This document shows, one piece after another, positions 1-7,381 of a stretch of DNA of 64,000 nucleotides (its first letter is position 1; each line of letters opens with the position of its first letter). The stretch is from CAZKCI01 sp964551475 (GTDB taxonomy: Bacteria; Auribacterota; Erginobacteria; Erginobacterales; CAZKCI01). Location of the stretch: assembly GCA_964551475.1 (NCBI GenBank), contig CAZKCI010000046.1, positions 108,280 through 172,279 of the forward strand. The letters run 5' to 3'. Both the position numbers and the translations under genes were made by a program. The notes under the pieces were generated by a model. That model saw only the letters and a program-made list of their open reading frames with translations. It did not search any database and had not been told where the DNA came from.

Positions 1-176
1 TCGAGGCCGGTGATCTCGTACTCGCCGACCTTGGCGACAATTTCGTCCCCGCCGGCCGCCATCCCGTAGGGACGTTCTTTTTCCGGCGCCGGCTTTTTGC
101 AAGCTGAAATCCAGATCAGGCCGCAGGCCAGGCCAGCCACCAGGGCCGCCCGCGACGCATGGCGTAACTGCTTCAC
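1..176 (-). CDS. Lipoprotein, N-terminal part only (runs off window)
   Basis: Only the first 58 codons are in the window. The start is a GTG at 176, preceded four bases upstream by a strong AAAGGAGG ribosome binding site. The N-terminus has two or three basic residues, a hydrophobic stretch and a lipobox (WISAC followed by KK), so it is probably a lipid-anchored exported protein. After the Cys come a short charged linker and the segment DEIVAKVGEYEITGLD. That resembles the start of SurA/PrsA-type peptidyl-prolyl isomerase chaperones, in which 'VAKVGDEEIT' opens the N-terminal domain. The export signal is clear, but the isomerase assignment is only a guess because the catalytic domain lies outside the window. 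Confidence 0.65.
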   Translation of the reverse strand, partial: MKQLRHASRAALVAGLACGLIWISACKKPAPEKERPYGMAAGGDEIVAKVGEYEITGL

Positions 177-350
177 GTATCCTCCTTTGGGCTCCGCTGG
201 TGGGATCAGGATCCGAACGATTCGGCGATCTCCGGTCGGCGCCAGAAACATGAGTTAATCAGGACGAGGGGGGGATGTCAAGAACTGGAAAAACAGGAAA
301 GGCAGGCAGGGCAGGAGCGACAGGAAAAAATTGAAAAAAATGACCGGGGC
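177..350. other. Gap between folE end and lipoprotein start
   Basis: No gene is visible. Positions 290-340 are purine-rich, with imperfect repeats of ggcagg and aggaaa. The stretch lies downstream of folE and upstream of the lipoprotein gene, so it should hold the promoter of the latter. I could not pick out a convincing -35/-10 pair. Confidence 0.4.
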
Positions 351-944
351 TTAATCTTTCAGAAGACTCAAGGCTTCGGCGCGGCTGCGCGGGTCCTTGC
401 GAAAGATCCCCCGGATCGCCTCGGTCTTCACCGTCATCCCCGGTTTCTTCGTCCCCCGCATGGAGAGGCAGAGGTGCTCGGCCTCAATCTGGACCAGGAC
501 CCCCCGCGGCTTCAGAGCCGCCATCAGGAGGTCGGCGATCTCCGTGGTCAGGCGCTCCTGGACCTGGAGACGGCGGGCGAGGATCTCCACCACCCGGACC
601 AGGTGGCTGAGCCCCGTGATCACCCCGTCCCGGGGGATGTAGGCGATGTGGGCCTGGCCGAAAAAGGGGAGAAGATGGTGCTCGCAAAGCGAGTGGAAGG
701 GGATGTCCTTGACGAGGACGATCTCGTCGAAACCCGGATAGCGGAAGACCCGGATCCCGGCCGCGGGGTCCTGACGCATCCCCTCCAGGATCTCTGAGCA
801 CATCTCGGCCACCCGCGCCGGTGTGCGCTCGAGGCCCGCGCGGGAGGGGTCCTCGCCGACCGCGAGGAGCCACTGCCGGACCGCGTTTTCGATCTTTCGG
901 GGATCGACCGCCGTTGCCTTCCCTTTGTTTTGCTTTTTCGTCAT
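351..944 (-). CDS. folE: GTP cyclohydrolase I
   Basis: FolE converts GTP to 7,8-dihydroneopterin triphosphate, the first step of folate and queuosine-type pterin synthesis, in the cytoplasm. The family signature is complete. The block FHSLCEHHLLPFFGQ supplies Cys and His ligands of the catalytic zinc, and CLSMRGTKKPG supplies the later zinc Cys and the conserved RG loop. RLQVQERLTTEIADLL is the helix next to the active site. The length, about 197 residues, is normal for the homodecameric type I enzyme. I use the ATG at 944 (MTKKQ) because GAGAGG sits seven bases upstream; an ATG 18 bases further upstream has no such site. It lies 106 bases beyond the rnfB stop on the same strand. Confidence 0.95.
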   Translation of the reverse strand: MTKKQNKGKATAVDPRKIENAVRQWLLAVGEDPSRAGLERTPARVAEMCSEILEGMRQDPAAGIRVFRYPGFDEIVLVKDIPFHSLCEHHLLPFFGQAHIAYIPRDGVITGLSHLVRVVEILARRLQVQERLTTEIADLLMAALKPRGVLVQIEAEHLCLSMRGTKKPGMTVKTEAIRGIFRKDPRSRAEALSLLKD

Positions 945-984
945 CCCCAAACCTCTCGCCAAGTCATTGTACTGCTTTCCGCTG

Positions 985-1085
985 ATATCAGTAATTTGAG
1001 ATTTGAAATTTCAGATCTCAGATTCGAGATTCCAGATCCGCAATCCGAGATTATTTCTCTGAGATCTGAGATTTGAGATCTGGGA
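985..1085. repeat. Imperfect 'gagatttgagatct' repeat tract
   Basis: About 100 A+T-rich bases made of degenerate copies of gagat(t/c)tgagat in both orientations, unlike the GC-rich surroundings. It overlaps the last ten or so codons of rnfB and fills the rnfB-folE gap. I see no other copy in this window. Confidence 0.7.
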
Positions 1086-1881
1086 TGGTATCGAGCTTCC
1101 GGATGATCTTCCGCGGGCATACCTCCACGCATTTCAAACAGGCGGTGCACTTCCCGTAGTCGATCCGGGCCACGTTGTCCATCAGGACGATCGCCTGGGC
1201 CGGGCACTCCCGGAGGCATTTCCCGCAGGCGATGCAGCCGACCTGGCAGACCGAGGCCACCCCCCTCCCCTTGGCCCGCGAGCTGCAGGCGACTACGACC
1301 GCCGCCGGCGAGGCGACCAGTGTGAAGAGCTTCTTGGGGCAGACCCTGAGACAGGTCCCGCAGGCGGTGCACTTTGCCCGGTCCACTTCCGGCAGCCCTT
1401 CCTCTCCCATCCGGATGGCCCCGAAGGGGCAGGCGCGCACGCAGTCGCCGAAGCCGAGACATCCCCAGGCGCAGGCCTTCTGCCCGCCCAGCATCAGATA
1501 GGCGGCCTGGCAGCGCCGAATCCCCTGGTAAACGTATTCGTCGCGGGCGAAGCGCCCCCCCCCGCAGGAGAGGACGGCGGCCTTCTTCTCCTTCGCCTCG
1601 AACTCTACGCCCAGGATCTCCGCGATCTGGCGGGCGGTGTCGTCCTTGCTCGCCACGCAGTCGGCGGGGATCGCCTCCCCCCGGCGCAGGGCTTCGGCAA
1701 AACCGGCGCAGCCCGCTCTCCCGCAGGCGCCGCAGTTCCCGCCGGGGAGCTTGGAGATGATCAGGGCCACCGTCGGGTCCACCTCGATGGAAAAGAGTTT
1801 CAGCGTGTAGGCCAGACCCAGGCCGAAGAGGAGGCCCAGACCGGCCAGAGCGAGAGCGGGGAGGATAATGGCGGCGATCAT
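1051..1881 (-). CDS. rnfB: Ion-translocating oxidoreductase subunit B (ferredoxin-like)
   Basis: RnfB is the multi-cluster iron-sulfur subunit that takes electrons from reduced ferredoxin in the membrane Rnf complex (ferredoxin:NAD+ oxidoreductase pumping Na+ or H+). An N-terminal membrane segment (about residues 1-25) is followed by the 4Fe-4S module with Cys50, Cys53, Cys58 and Cys75. Four ferredoxin-type CxxCxxC motifs follow (CLGFGDC, CTACGTC, CIACGKC, CTACLKC). The 276-residue length and the CAWGCLGFGDC motif match RnfB of anaerobes rather than the short gamma-proteobacterial RsxB. The ATG overlaps the rnfA stop by four bases, so the two are translationally coupled. The last ten or so residues (IPDLKSQISEK) come from the repeat tract at 985-1085 and are probably not ancestral. 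Confidence 0.95.
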   Translation of the reverse strand: MIAAIILPALALAGLGLLFGLGLAYTLKLFSIEVDPTVALIISKLPGGNCGACGRAGCAGFAEALRRGEAIPADCVASKDDTARQIAEILGVEFEAKEKKAAVLSCGGGRFARDEYVYQGIRRCQAAYLMLGGQKACAWGCLGFGDCVRACPFGAIRMGEEGLPEVDRAKCTACGTCLRVCPKKLFTLVASPAAVVVACSSRAKGRGVASVCQVGCIACGKCLRECPAQAIVLMDNVARIDYGKCTACLKCVEVCPRKIIRKLDTIPDLKSQISEK

Positions 1882-2486
1882 AGCTTGAACCCGCTGAAGC
1901 CCAGGAAGGCCATCGACATCAGGGCGGCGATGATGAAGGTGATGGGGACGTCCTTGAGCGGCTCGGGGATGTCGACCGTTTCCAGCCTCTCCCGGATCCC
2001 CGCCATCAGCCCCATGGCCAGCGTGTAGCCCGCCCCGGCGCCGAAGCCCTGGATCAAAGAGGAGAGGAAGGACCCGGCGAGAGGCGCGCTGTTCAGGAAA
2101 AAAACGTCGGTGTTGAGAACGCAGACGCCGAAGACGGCGCAGTTGACCGTGATCAGGGGAAGATAGATCCCGAAGACCCGGTACAGACCCGGCGCCTTCT
2201 TCTGGATCACGATCTCGGTGAACTGGACGAAGGAGGCGATGACCAGGATGAAGGACAGCGTCCTCAGGTATTCCAGATGGTACGGGATGAGGACAAAGCG
2301 AAAGATCAGCCAGCTGATCAGTGAAGCCATGGTGGTGACAAAGGTGACCGCGATTCCCATCGAGACCGCGGGGCCGATCCGCTTGGAGACTCCGATGAAG
2401 GAGCAGAGGCCGAGGAAGCGGGAGAGGATGAAGTTGTTGATGAAGACGGAGCTGATCAGGACGGTGATGGCGACGGAGGGGTCCAT
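1878..2486 (-). CDS. rnfA: Ion-translocating oxidoreductase subunit A
   Basis: RnfA is a six-helix integral membrane subunit. It is a homologue of NqrE and RnfE and helps build the ion and electron path across the membrane. The start (MDPSVAITVLISSVFINNFILSRFLGLCSFIGVS) carries the conserved NNFILxxFLGxC element, whose Cys is thought to hold an intramembrane iron-sulfur centre with RnfE. The pattern of hydrophobic segments and the 202-residue length are typical. It follows rnfE by one base and overlaps rnfB by four, inside the order rnfC-D-G-E-A-B used by Clostridium- and Acetobacterium-type operons. Confidence 0.95.
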   Translation of the reverse strand: MDPSVAITVLISSVFINNFILSRFLGLCSFIGVSKRIGPAVSMGIAVTFVTTMASLISWLIFRFVLIPYHLEYLRTLSFILVIASFVQFTEIVIQKKAPGLYRVFGIYLPLITVNCAVFGVCVLNTDVFFLNSAPLAGSFLSSLIQGFGAGAGYTLAMGLMAGIRERLETVDIPEPLKDVPITFIIAALMSMAFLGFSGFKL

Positions 2487-2487
2487 G

Positions 2488-3078
2488 TCATTCCTTCCGG
2501 GAGGAGAGGAAGTTGATCAGCCCGATCAAAAGGCCGATGGTGAGGAGCGCCCCCGGGGCGAGGATCATCAGGAGAGCCGGTTCGAACGACCCGGCGAGCT
2601 GGTGCCCGGCCGTCGTCCCGTTGCCCAGCGATTCGCGGATGAGGGCGATCACCACCAGGGCCCAGGTGAACCCCGCCCCCATCCCCAGCGCGTCCAGGAT
2701 GGACTTCCCCACCGGCTCGTGCGAGGAGAAAGCCTCCGCCCGTCCCAGGACGATGCAGTTGACGACGATCAGGGGGACGAACATTCCCAGCGAGCGGCTG
2801 AGGAGCGGGGCGTAGGCCCTCATCAGAAGATCGGCGATGGTGACGAAAGTGGCGATGACGACGATGAAACAGGGGATGCGGATCTTGTCCGGAACGATCT
2901 TCCGGATCAGGGAGATGAAGATGTTGGAGCCCACCAGGACGAAGGCGGCGGCCGTCCCCATCCCGAGCGCGTTCTGGACCGAGGTGGAAACGGCCAGAGT
3001 CGGGCAGAGGCCGAGGACGATGCGGAAGGTCGGGTTTTCCCGCCAGAGGCCCTTGATCAGTTCTCCGGACGCTTTCAT
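2488..3078 (-). CDS. rnfE: Ion-translocating oxidoreductase subunit E
   Basis: Integral membrane subunit of the Rnf complex, paralogous to RnfA with inverted topology. Visible hallmarks are ELIKGLWRENPTFRIVLGLCPTLAVS near the N-terminus, with the conserved Cys of the LGLCP motif, then several hydrophobic helices and a C-terminal GLLIGLINF segment. The 196-residue length is typical. The start overlaps the rnfG stop by four bases. Together with RnfA it forms the symmetrical core that passes electrons between the two faces of the membrane. Confidence 0.95.
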   Translation of the reverse strand: MKASGELIKGLWRENPTFRIVLGLCPTLAVSTSVQNALGMGTAAAFVLVGSNIFISLIRKIVPDKIRIPCFIVVIATFVTIADLLMRAYAPLLSRSLGMFVPLIVVNCIVLGRAEAFSSHEPVGKSILDALGMGAGFTWALVVIALIRESLGNGTTAGHQLAGSFEPALLMILAPGALLTIGLLIGLINFLSSRKE

Positions 3079-3644
3079 TCCTTCGCGTTTCCTCCGTCGG
3101 TGGGGACTGGAGATCTCTCTCCGTAGAATCCCTCCACCCCCTCCCGGACGGCGCGGACGACGGCGCGGCTGGTGATCGTCGCCCCCGTGATCGCCTGGAT
3201 GTCTTTCAGCTCGAGCGAGCGGCCGGGGAGACCCCGGAACTTGGCCAGGAACCAGGGCTCGCTCTCGCCGGGCCTGGTCTCGGCGATCCGCGCCCCCAGG
3301 CCGGGTGTTTCCTGGTGCTCGAGGACGCGCAGGCCGGCGATCTTCCCTTCCGGGTCGATCCCGACCATCAAGCGCACAAAGCCGCTGTAGCCGTGTCCGA
3401 CCACGGAGAGGCAGTAGCCGACGGTCTTCCCGTCCCGGCGGCCTTCATAATACTCCAGGCCGGGCCGGGTCTGCCGCTCGAAGGCGGCGGCGGCAGGCAG
3501 GAGAAAACGCCGGGCGGCTTCCTCCTCCCGGCGGATGCCTTCTTCGATCTTCGGGCCGGTCATCCGGTAGACGAAGGAGAGGACGAGCGTCGACGCGAAG
3601 CAGATCCCCGCCAGGATGAGTCCGTATTTGACGAGCTGGTTCAT
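3075..3644 (-). CDS. rnfG: Ion-translocating oxidoreductase subunit G (covalent FMN)
   Basis: RnfG has one N-terminal membrane anchor (about residues 5-27) and an extracytoplasmic domain that binds FMN covalently through a threonine. The attachment motif is visible as AITGATITSRAVV near residue 160, matching the family's [ST]GAT[ST]xS signature. The preceding segment GYSGFVRLMVGIDPEGKIAGLRVLEHQETPGLGARI is the classic FMN-binding domain core. The 189-residue length is normal. It is separated from rnfD by about 107 bases holding a dispersed palindromic repeat, the only large gap besides rnfC-rnfD in the operon. Confidence 0.95.
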   Translation of the reverse strand: MNQLVKYGLILAGICFASTLVLSFVYRMTGPKIEEGIRREEEAARRFLLPAAAAFERQTRPGLEYYEGRRDGKTVGYCLSVVGHGYSGFVRLMVGIDPEGKIAGLRVLEHQETPGLGARIAETRPGESEPWFLAKFRGLPGRSLELKDIQAITGATITSRAVVRAVREGVEGFYGERSPVPTDGGNAKE

Positions 3645-3676
3645 CGATTCATGCTCGTTACTGTCTCGGTTTCATA

Positions 3677-3740
3677 TGTGGGAGCGGCGTCCCGCCGCGA
3701 TCCAAGCTCCCCAGGATCGGGGCGAGACGCCCCTCCCACA
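3677..3740. repeat. Dispersed 'GTGGGAGCG' palindromic repeat, copy 1
   Basis: An inverted pair of arms (tgtgggagcggcgtcccg and the mirrored cgagacgcccctcccaca) with 'gccgcgatc...gatcggggc' inside. It lies inside the rnf operon, between rnfD and rnfG. The same unit recurs at seven other intergenic places in the window. Confidence 0.85.
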
Positions 3741-3751
3741 GGTATCCCTGA

Positions 3752-4735
3752 TTATGTCTTTTCTCTCGCCGTCCCGAAGGGCCGGGGCGCCGTGAAGCGG
3801 TCGATCAGCGGCGTCACCGCGTTCATGATCAAAATGGAATAGGAGACCCCTTCCGGGTAGCCCCCGTAAAGACGGATGAGAGCGGTGATCGCCCCGCAGC
3901 CCAGCCCGAAGATGAAGCGCCCCTTCCCCGTCAGGGGCGCCGTCACCATGTCGGTGGCCATGAAGATCGCCCCCAGCAGGAGGCCCCCGCCGAGGACGTG
4001 GTAGAGCGGAGAAGCGGCCAGGATACCCTCCCGGGGCGGCAGGAGAGCGGTGAGCAGAGCGACCGTCCCCACGAAGGCGACCGGCGTCTGCCAGCGGATG
4101 TATCCCCGGATCAGGAGGAAAGCCCCTCCGATGAGCAGAGCCAGTGCCGACGTCTCGCCGAGGCAACCCCCGATGTTCCCCAGGAACATGTCGGAGAGAG
4201 AGGGCTGGAGACGAGGGAGCGCCTCTTTGAGCGCGCCGAGCGGCGTGGCGTAGGTCGTCCCGTTGAGGCCGGCGGAAAGCGCGTTTATCGGCGGCGACCA
4301 GCTGGTCATGCGCGTGATCCAGGAGTGCATCACGAAAACCCGTCCGACCAGGGCGGGGTTGAAAATGTTCTGTCCCAACCCCCCGAAGGCCTGTTTGCCG
4401 ATCGCGATCCCGAAGGCGGCGCCGACGGCGGCCAGCCAGAGCGGGACGCCGGGGGGGAGGTTGCAGGCGAGGAGCAGGCCGGTGATCACGGCGGAGCCGT
4501 CGAGCGCGGTCAAGGGGACGCGGCGGAGCTTCTGAATGAGCGCCTCGGTCAGGACGGCGGCGGCCACCGCGGTCGCTTCGAGGTACAGCGCCCGCTCGCC
4601 GAAAAAATACAGGCTGGCGGCCAGAGCCGGGAGAAGCGAGGCGACCACCGACCACATCACCCGCTTGACCGACTCTCCGGAGCTGAGATACGGCGCCGGC
4701 GAAATTACCAACAGCTCTAGAGAGTTGTCAGCCAC
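3752..4735 (-). CDS. rnfD: Ion-translocating oxidoreductase subunit D
   Basis: RnfD is an NqrB-like membrane subunit with about nine or ten helices. It carries a second covalent FMN and riboflavin and forms part of the ion channel. The conserved start LELLVISPAPYLSS, the LDGSAVITGLLLACNLPP loop and the GLGQNIFNPALVGRVF motif are all present. The likely flavin-binding Thr is in NGTTYATPLGALK near residue 160. The start used is a GTG at 4735. No good ribosome binding site is seen and the upstream codons are few, so the exact start is uncertain. The length of 327 is typical. Confidence 0.92.
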   Translation of the reverse strand: MADNSLELLVISPAPYLSSGESVKRVMWSVVASLLPALAASLYFFGERALYLEATAVAAAVLTEALIQKLRRVPLTALDGSAVITGLLLACNLPPGVPLWLAAVGAAFGIAIGKQAFGGLGQNIFNPALVGRVFVMHSWITRMTSWSPPINALSAGLNGTTYATPLGALKEALPRLQPSLSDMFLGNIGGCLGETSALALLIGGAFLLIRGYIRWQTPVAFVGTVALLTALLPPREGILAASPLYHVLGGGLLLGAIFMATDMVTAPLTGKGRFIFGLGCGAITALIRLYGGYPEGVSYSILIMNAVTPLIDRFTAPRPFGTAREKT

Positions 4736-4791
4736 GGTATAGACACTTGTTTGGTGCCTGATTCTTGACCATTCCAGAATAGCATGGACCT

Positions 4792-4819
4792 GTCATTGCT
4801 TCGCTTCGCTCGCAATGAC
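4792..4819. repeat. Dispersed 'ATTGC..GCAAT' repeat, copy 1
   Basis: Inverted repeat gtcattgcttcgct / cgctcgcaatgac in the 143-base rnfC-rnfD gap. Related copies lie at 34887-34915 and 63898-63978. The flanking 4838-4876 holds a degenerate 'aatccgcgaaaatccgcg' repeat of another family. Confidence 0.8.
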
Positions 4820-4878
4820 CGCAATCCCATAACAATATAATTTTTGATAATCCGCGAAAATCCGCGCAATCCGCGGCT

Positions 4879-6201
4879 TCATTTCTTTGTTGCCGAGGCC
4901 TTTTTCGCCGCGTCCTTCCCGAGCTGAATGAACTGCACCAGGTCCCGCTGGGCGGGGCAGACGTAGGCGCAGCAGCCGCACTCGATGCACTGGGAACCGG
5001 ATCCCTCCGCGAAGGCCGCGGCGTCGCCCTTCTCCGCCCAGCGGGCGAGCAGGCAGGGGACCAGCCGCAGCGAGCAGGCCTCCAGGCAACGCCCGCAGCG
5101 GATGCAAGGGAGGTTGCGCCGGGGCGGAAGCGGAGGGAAGACCAGGAGTCCGGATGTCCCCTTGATCACCGGCGTGTCGAGGCTGGCCTGGGCGACGCCC
5201 ATCATCGCCCCCCCGGAGATCAGCGAGACCCTCCCCGGGGCGGCCACGCCCGCGGCGGCGAGAAGATACGAGAAGGGCGTCCCGATCGGGACGCGATAGT
5301 TCCCGGGTTTTTTCACCCCCGGTCCGCTCACCGTCACCACCCTCTCGATCAGGGGTTTCCCCTTCAGAACCGCCTCGGCGATGGCGTAAGCGGTGTGGAC
5401 GTTCTGGACCACGCAGCCGACGGCGGACGGGAGCCCCCCCGCCGGAAGCGCCCGGCGCAAGAGCGAATAGATGATCTGCTTCTCGCCTCCCTGGGGATAT
5501 TTCACCCGCAAGAGCTCGGCGCGGATCCGCGGGTTCCCGGAGAGCGCGGCGCGGAACTTCTCGAAGGCGTCTTTTTTATTGGACTCGATGGCGACGATCC
5601 CCCGCTCGGCCCCGACGGCGCGCATGACGATCGTGAGCCCCCGGATCACCGCCTCCGTTTCTTCGAGGAGAAGGCGATGATCCACGGTCAGAAAGGGCTC
5701 GCACTCCGCGCCGTTGATGATCGCGCAATCTATTTTTGTTCCCGCGGGGGGGGTGAGCTTGATGTGGGTGGGGAAACCCGCTCCCCCCATCCCGACGATC
5801 CCCGCTTCCCGGACCCGTTCGCGGATCTGATCCGGTGAGGCTTCCTCGGGGCGCGGGATCGGCGGCATGAGGAGCGCGGGGGGCTCAGAGGGATCGGTCT
5901 CGATCTCGATCGCCGGCGAATCGGGACAGGCGGGATGGGGCTGCTTTTCGATCCCCTTCACCATCCCCGAGGCGGGGGCGTGCAGGAAGGCGGAGACGGG
6001 GCCGGCGGGGCGGGCGATGACTTCCCCGGCCCTCACCTTCCGGCCGGCCTCCACCACCGGTTCGGGGGGGGCGCCGGCGTTCTGGCGCAGGTGAACGATC
6101 AGGCGGGGCGGAAGAGGAAGGCTCTCGATCGCCCGCCCCGCCGTCAGCTCTTTATGCTCGGGGACTTTGACCCCCCCGGGAAAAGTCCGGGTCCGGATCA
6201 T
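4879..6201 (-). CDS. rnfC: Ion-translocating oxidoreductase subunit C (NADH-binding)
   Basis: RnfC is the peripheral subunit that docks NAD(H) and carries flavin and two 4Fe-4S clusters; in the forward direction it reduces NAD+ with electrons from ferredoxin. The N-terminus TFPGGVKVPEHKELT and the glycine-rich GMGGAGFPTHIKL nucleotide/flavin loop are intact, as is GAECEPFLTVDHRL. The two cluster motifs are CIRCGRCLEAC and CIECGCCAYVCP near residues 365-410. It is the first rnf gene and starts three bases after the SH3-protein stop, so transcription probably begins upstream of the small basic protein gene. The 440-residue length is standard. Confidence 0.95.
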   Translation of the reverse strand: MIRTRTFPGGVKVPEHKELTAGRAIESLPLPPRLIVHLRQNAGAPPEPVVEAGRKVRAGEVIARPAGPVSAFLHAPASGMVKGIEKQPHPACPDSPAIEIETDPSEPPALLMPPIPRPEEASPDQIRERVREAGIVGMGGAGFPTHIKLTPPAGTKIDCAIINGAECEPFLTVDHRLLLEETEAVIRGLTIVMRAVGAERGIVAIESNKKDAFEKFRAALSGNPRIRAELLRVKYPQGGEKQIIYSLLRRALPAGGLPSAVGCVVQNVHTAYAIAEAVLKGKPLIERVVTVSGPGVKKPGNYRVPIGTPFSYLLAAAGVAAPGRVSLISGGAMMGVAQASLDTPVIKGTSGLLVFPPLPPRRNLPCIRCGRCLEACSLRLVPCLLARWAEKGDAAAFAEGSGSQCIECGCCAYVCPAQRDLVQFIQLGKDAAKKASATKK

Positions 6202-6204
6202 ATT

Positions 6205-7149
6205 TCACCACATGATCTGGATGCCCTTGACCTCGAGGAGGGGGATGGGATCGTCTTCCGGCGCCGCCTCGGCCCAGAGGCGGACCTTGCGGTTCTGATA
6301 CTTGGAGAGATCAAAGTTGCCGCCGGCCAGATGGCCGATGACCTCGCTCCTCTGCTCGAACCTCACCAGCTCGTGGGTGACGCGGAATCGGCCGCTGGAG
6401 TAGGGCTGCTTGAGCGCCCTCAGAAGGCCCAGATAGGACTTGACCGGTCCGTCCACGGAAGCGGGAGCGGACGAAGGGACTGAAGTCGCGGGGATCGGCG
6501 CCGACGCGGCCGGAGGCGTGGGAACGGACGGCCCGGAAGCGGCCGGGGCGAGTTCGCCGCCGGCGGGGAGATACGCGACCTGCTCCGGCGGAGGCGTGGA
6601 GACGACGGGAGGAGCGGAGGGGACGGGAACGGCGATGGCGACGATCTCGCCCGCCGCGGGGGTCTCCGTTTCCGGGACGGGCGACGGGGAGAGACGGGGG
6701 ATGGAGGCGGCCTCTTCGCCGAGGCGGACCAGGCGGGAGTTCAGCCAGACCTGCGCGTTACGGGGGAGGACGACCTTCGCCCACCCTTCCTTGGTCTCCA
6801 GGATCTCGGGTCGGTCGCCCTGCTGGAACTTGGAGAGGCTGGCGTAGGCGACGCCGGGGCCGGCCCGGATGTTGATCCGGGTGGCGGTGACGACGCCCTC
6901 GCGAAGATAATCCGCCGAAATCCAGCCCGAAATTCCGGCCGGGGGGACGATGGCGCACCACTCCCCGTCCATCGCGATCACCTCGACCGGCTGGTCCTGG
7001 TGGACCTGGCCGACGATCTCGGCGCGGATGTTCGGCTCCGCCCGGAGATTGACGTTGTCGGCGGTGACGATTCCGGGGGCGAAGGACTCGGGATAAGCGG
7101 ACGCAGCGGCCGCCCCGAGGAGGACGGCGGCGAAGAGAAGCGGCTTCAT
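6205..7149 (-). CDS. Secreted protein with two bacterial SH3 domains
   Basis: A 314-residue exported protein. A signal peptide (about residues 1-19, ending ASAYP) is followed by two consecutive SH3b repeats: TADNVNLRAEPNIRAEIVGQV near 28-90 and TATRINIRAGPGVAYASLSKF near 90-150. A long Pro/Ser/Ala-rich linker (about 155-225) leads to a C-terminal domain (SYLGLLRALKQPYSSG to KGIQIMW) that could be a small beta-barrel. SH3b repeats usually bind peptidoglycan peptides. Its start codon directly follows the small basic protein's TAG, and its stop is three bases before rnfC, so it heads the rnf transcription unit. A role in anchoring or in the envelope is inference. Confidence 0.85.
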   Translation of the reverse strand: MKPLLFAAVLLGAAAASAYPESFAPGIVTADNVNLRAEPNIRAEIVGQVHQDQPVEVIAMDGEWCAIVPPAGISGWISADYLREGVVTATRINIRAGPGVAYASLSKFQQGDRPEILETKEGWAKVVLPRNAQVWLNSRLVRLGEEAASIPRLSPSPVPETETPAAGEIVAIAVPVPSAPPVVSTPPPEQVAYLPAGGELAPAASGPSVPTPPAASAPIPATSVPSSAPASVDGPVKSYLGLLRALKQPYSSGRFRVTHELVRFEQRSEVIGHLAGGNFDLSKYQNRKVRLWAEAAPEDDPIPLLEVKGIQIMW

Positions 7150-7302
7150 CTAGTAGGCGCGGATTTTAGGCAGACCGAAGACCGACTTGCCTTCCTGCCA
7201 GGCGCTCTTGCCCTTGAGGACGCGCAGTTTCTCATAGCGCTTGAGGACGTTGCGCCGGGCTCTGATCTTGCCTTTGCCGCCAAAACTTCTGTGCTGAGAC
7301 AT
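7150..7302 (-). CDS. Small basic protein of PVC bacteria (TIGR04137-like)
   Basis: A 50-residue, strongly basic protein beginning MSQHRSFGGKGKIRARRN and ending SVFGLPKIRAY. I recognise the start MSQH(K/R)S, the RRNVLKRYEKL middle and the (S)VFGLPKxR ending as the small basic protein family described as near-universal and restricted in PVC bacteria, probably ribosome- or nucleic-acid-associated. The ATG at 7302 has GGAGG seven bases upstream. The TAG is followed without a gap by the ATG of the SH3 protein. The match is by memory of the family motif; the function is not established. It is the most useful taxonomic marker in the window. Confidence 0.85.
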   Translation of the reverse strand: MSQHRSFGGKGKIRARRNVLKRYEKLRVLKGKSAWQEGKSVFGLPKIRAY

Positions 7303-7381
7303 GATGCTACCTCCGTTGCTGTTCGGGAGAATATATTCGGCCGGCTACTATAAGGAAGTCTTCGGCGGGAAACAACCAAAA

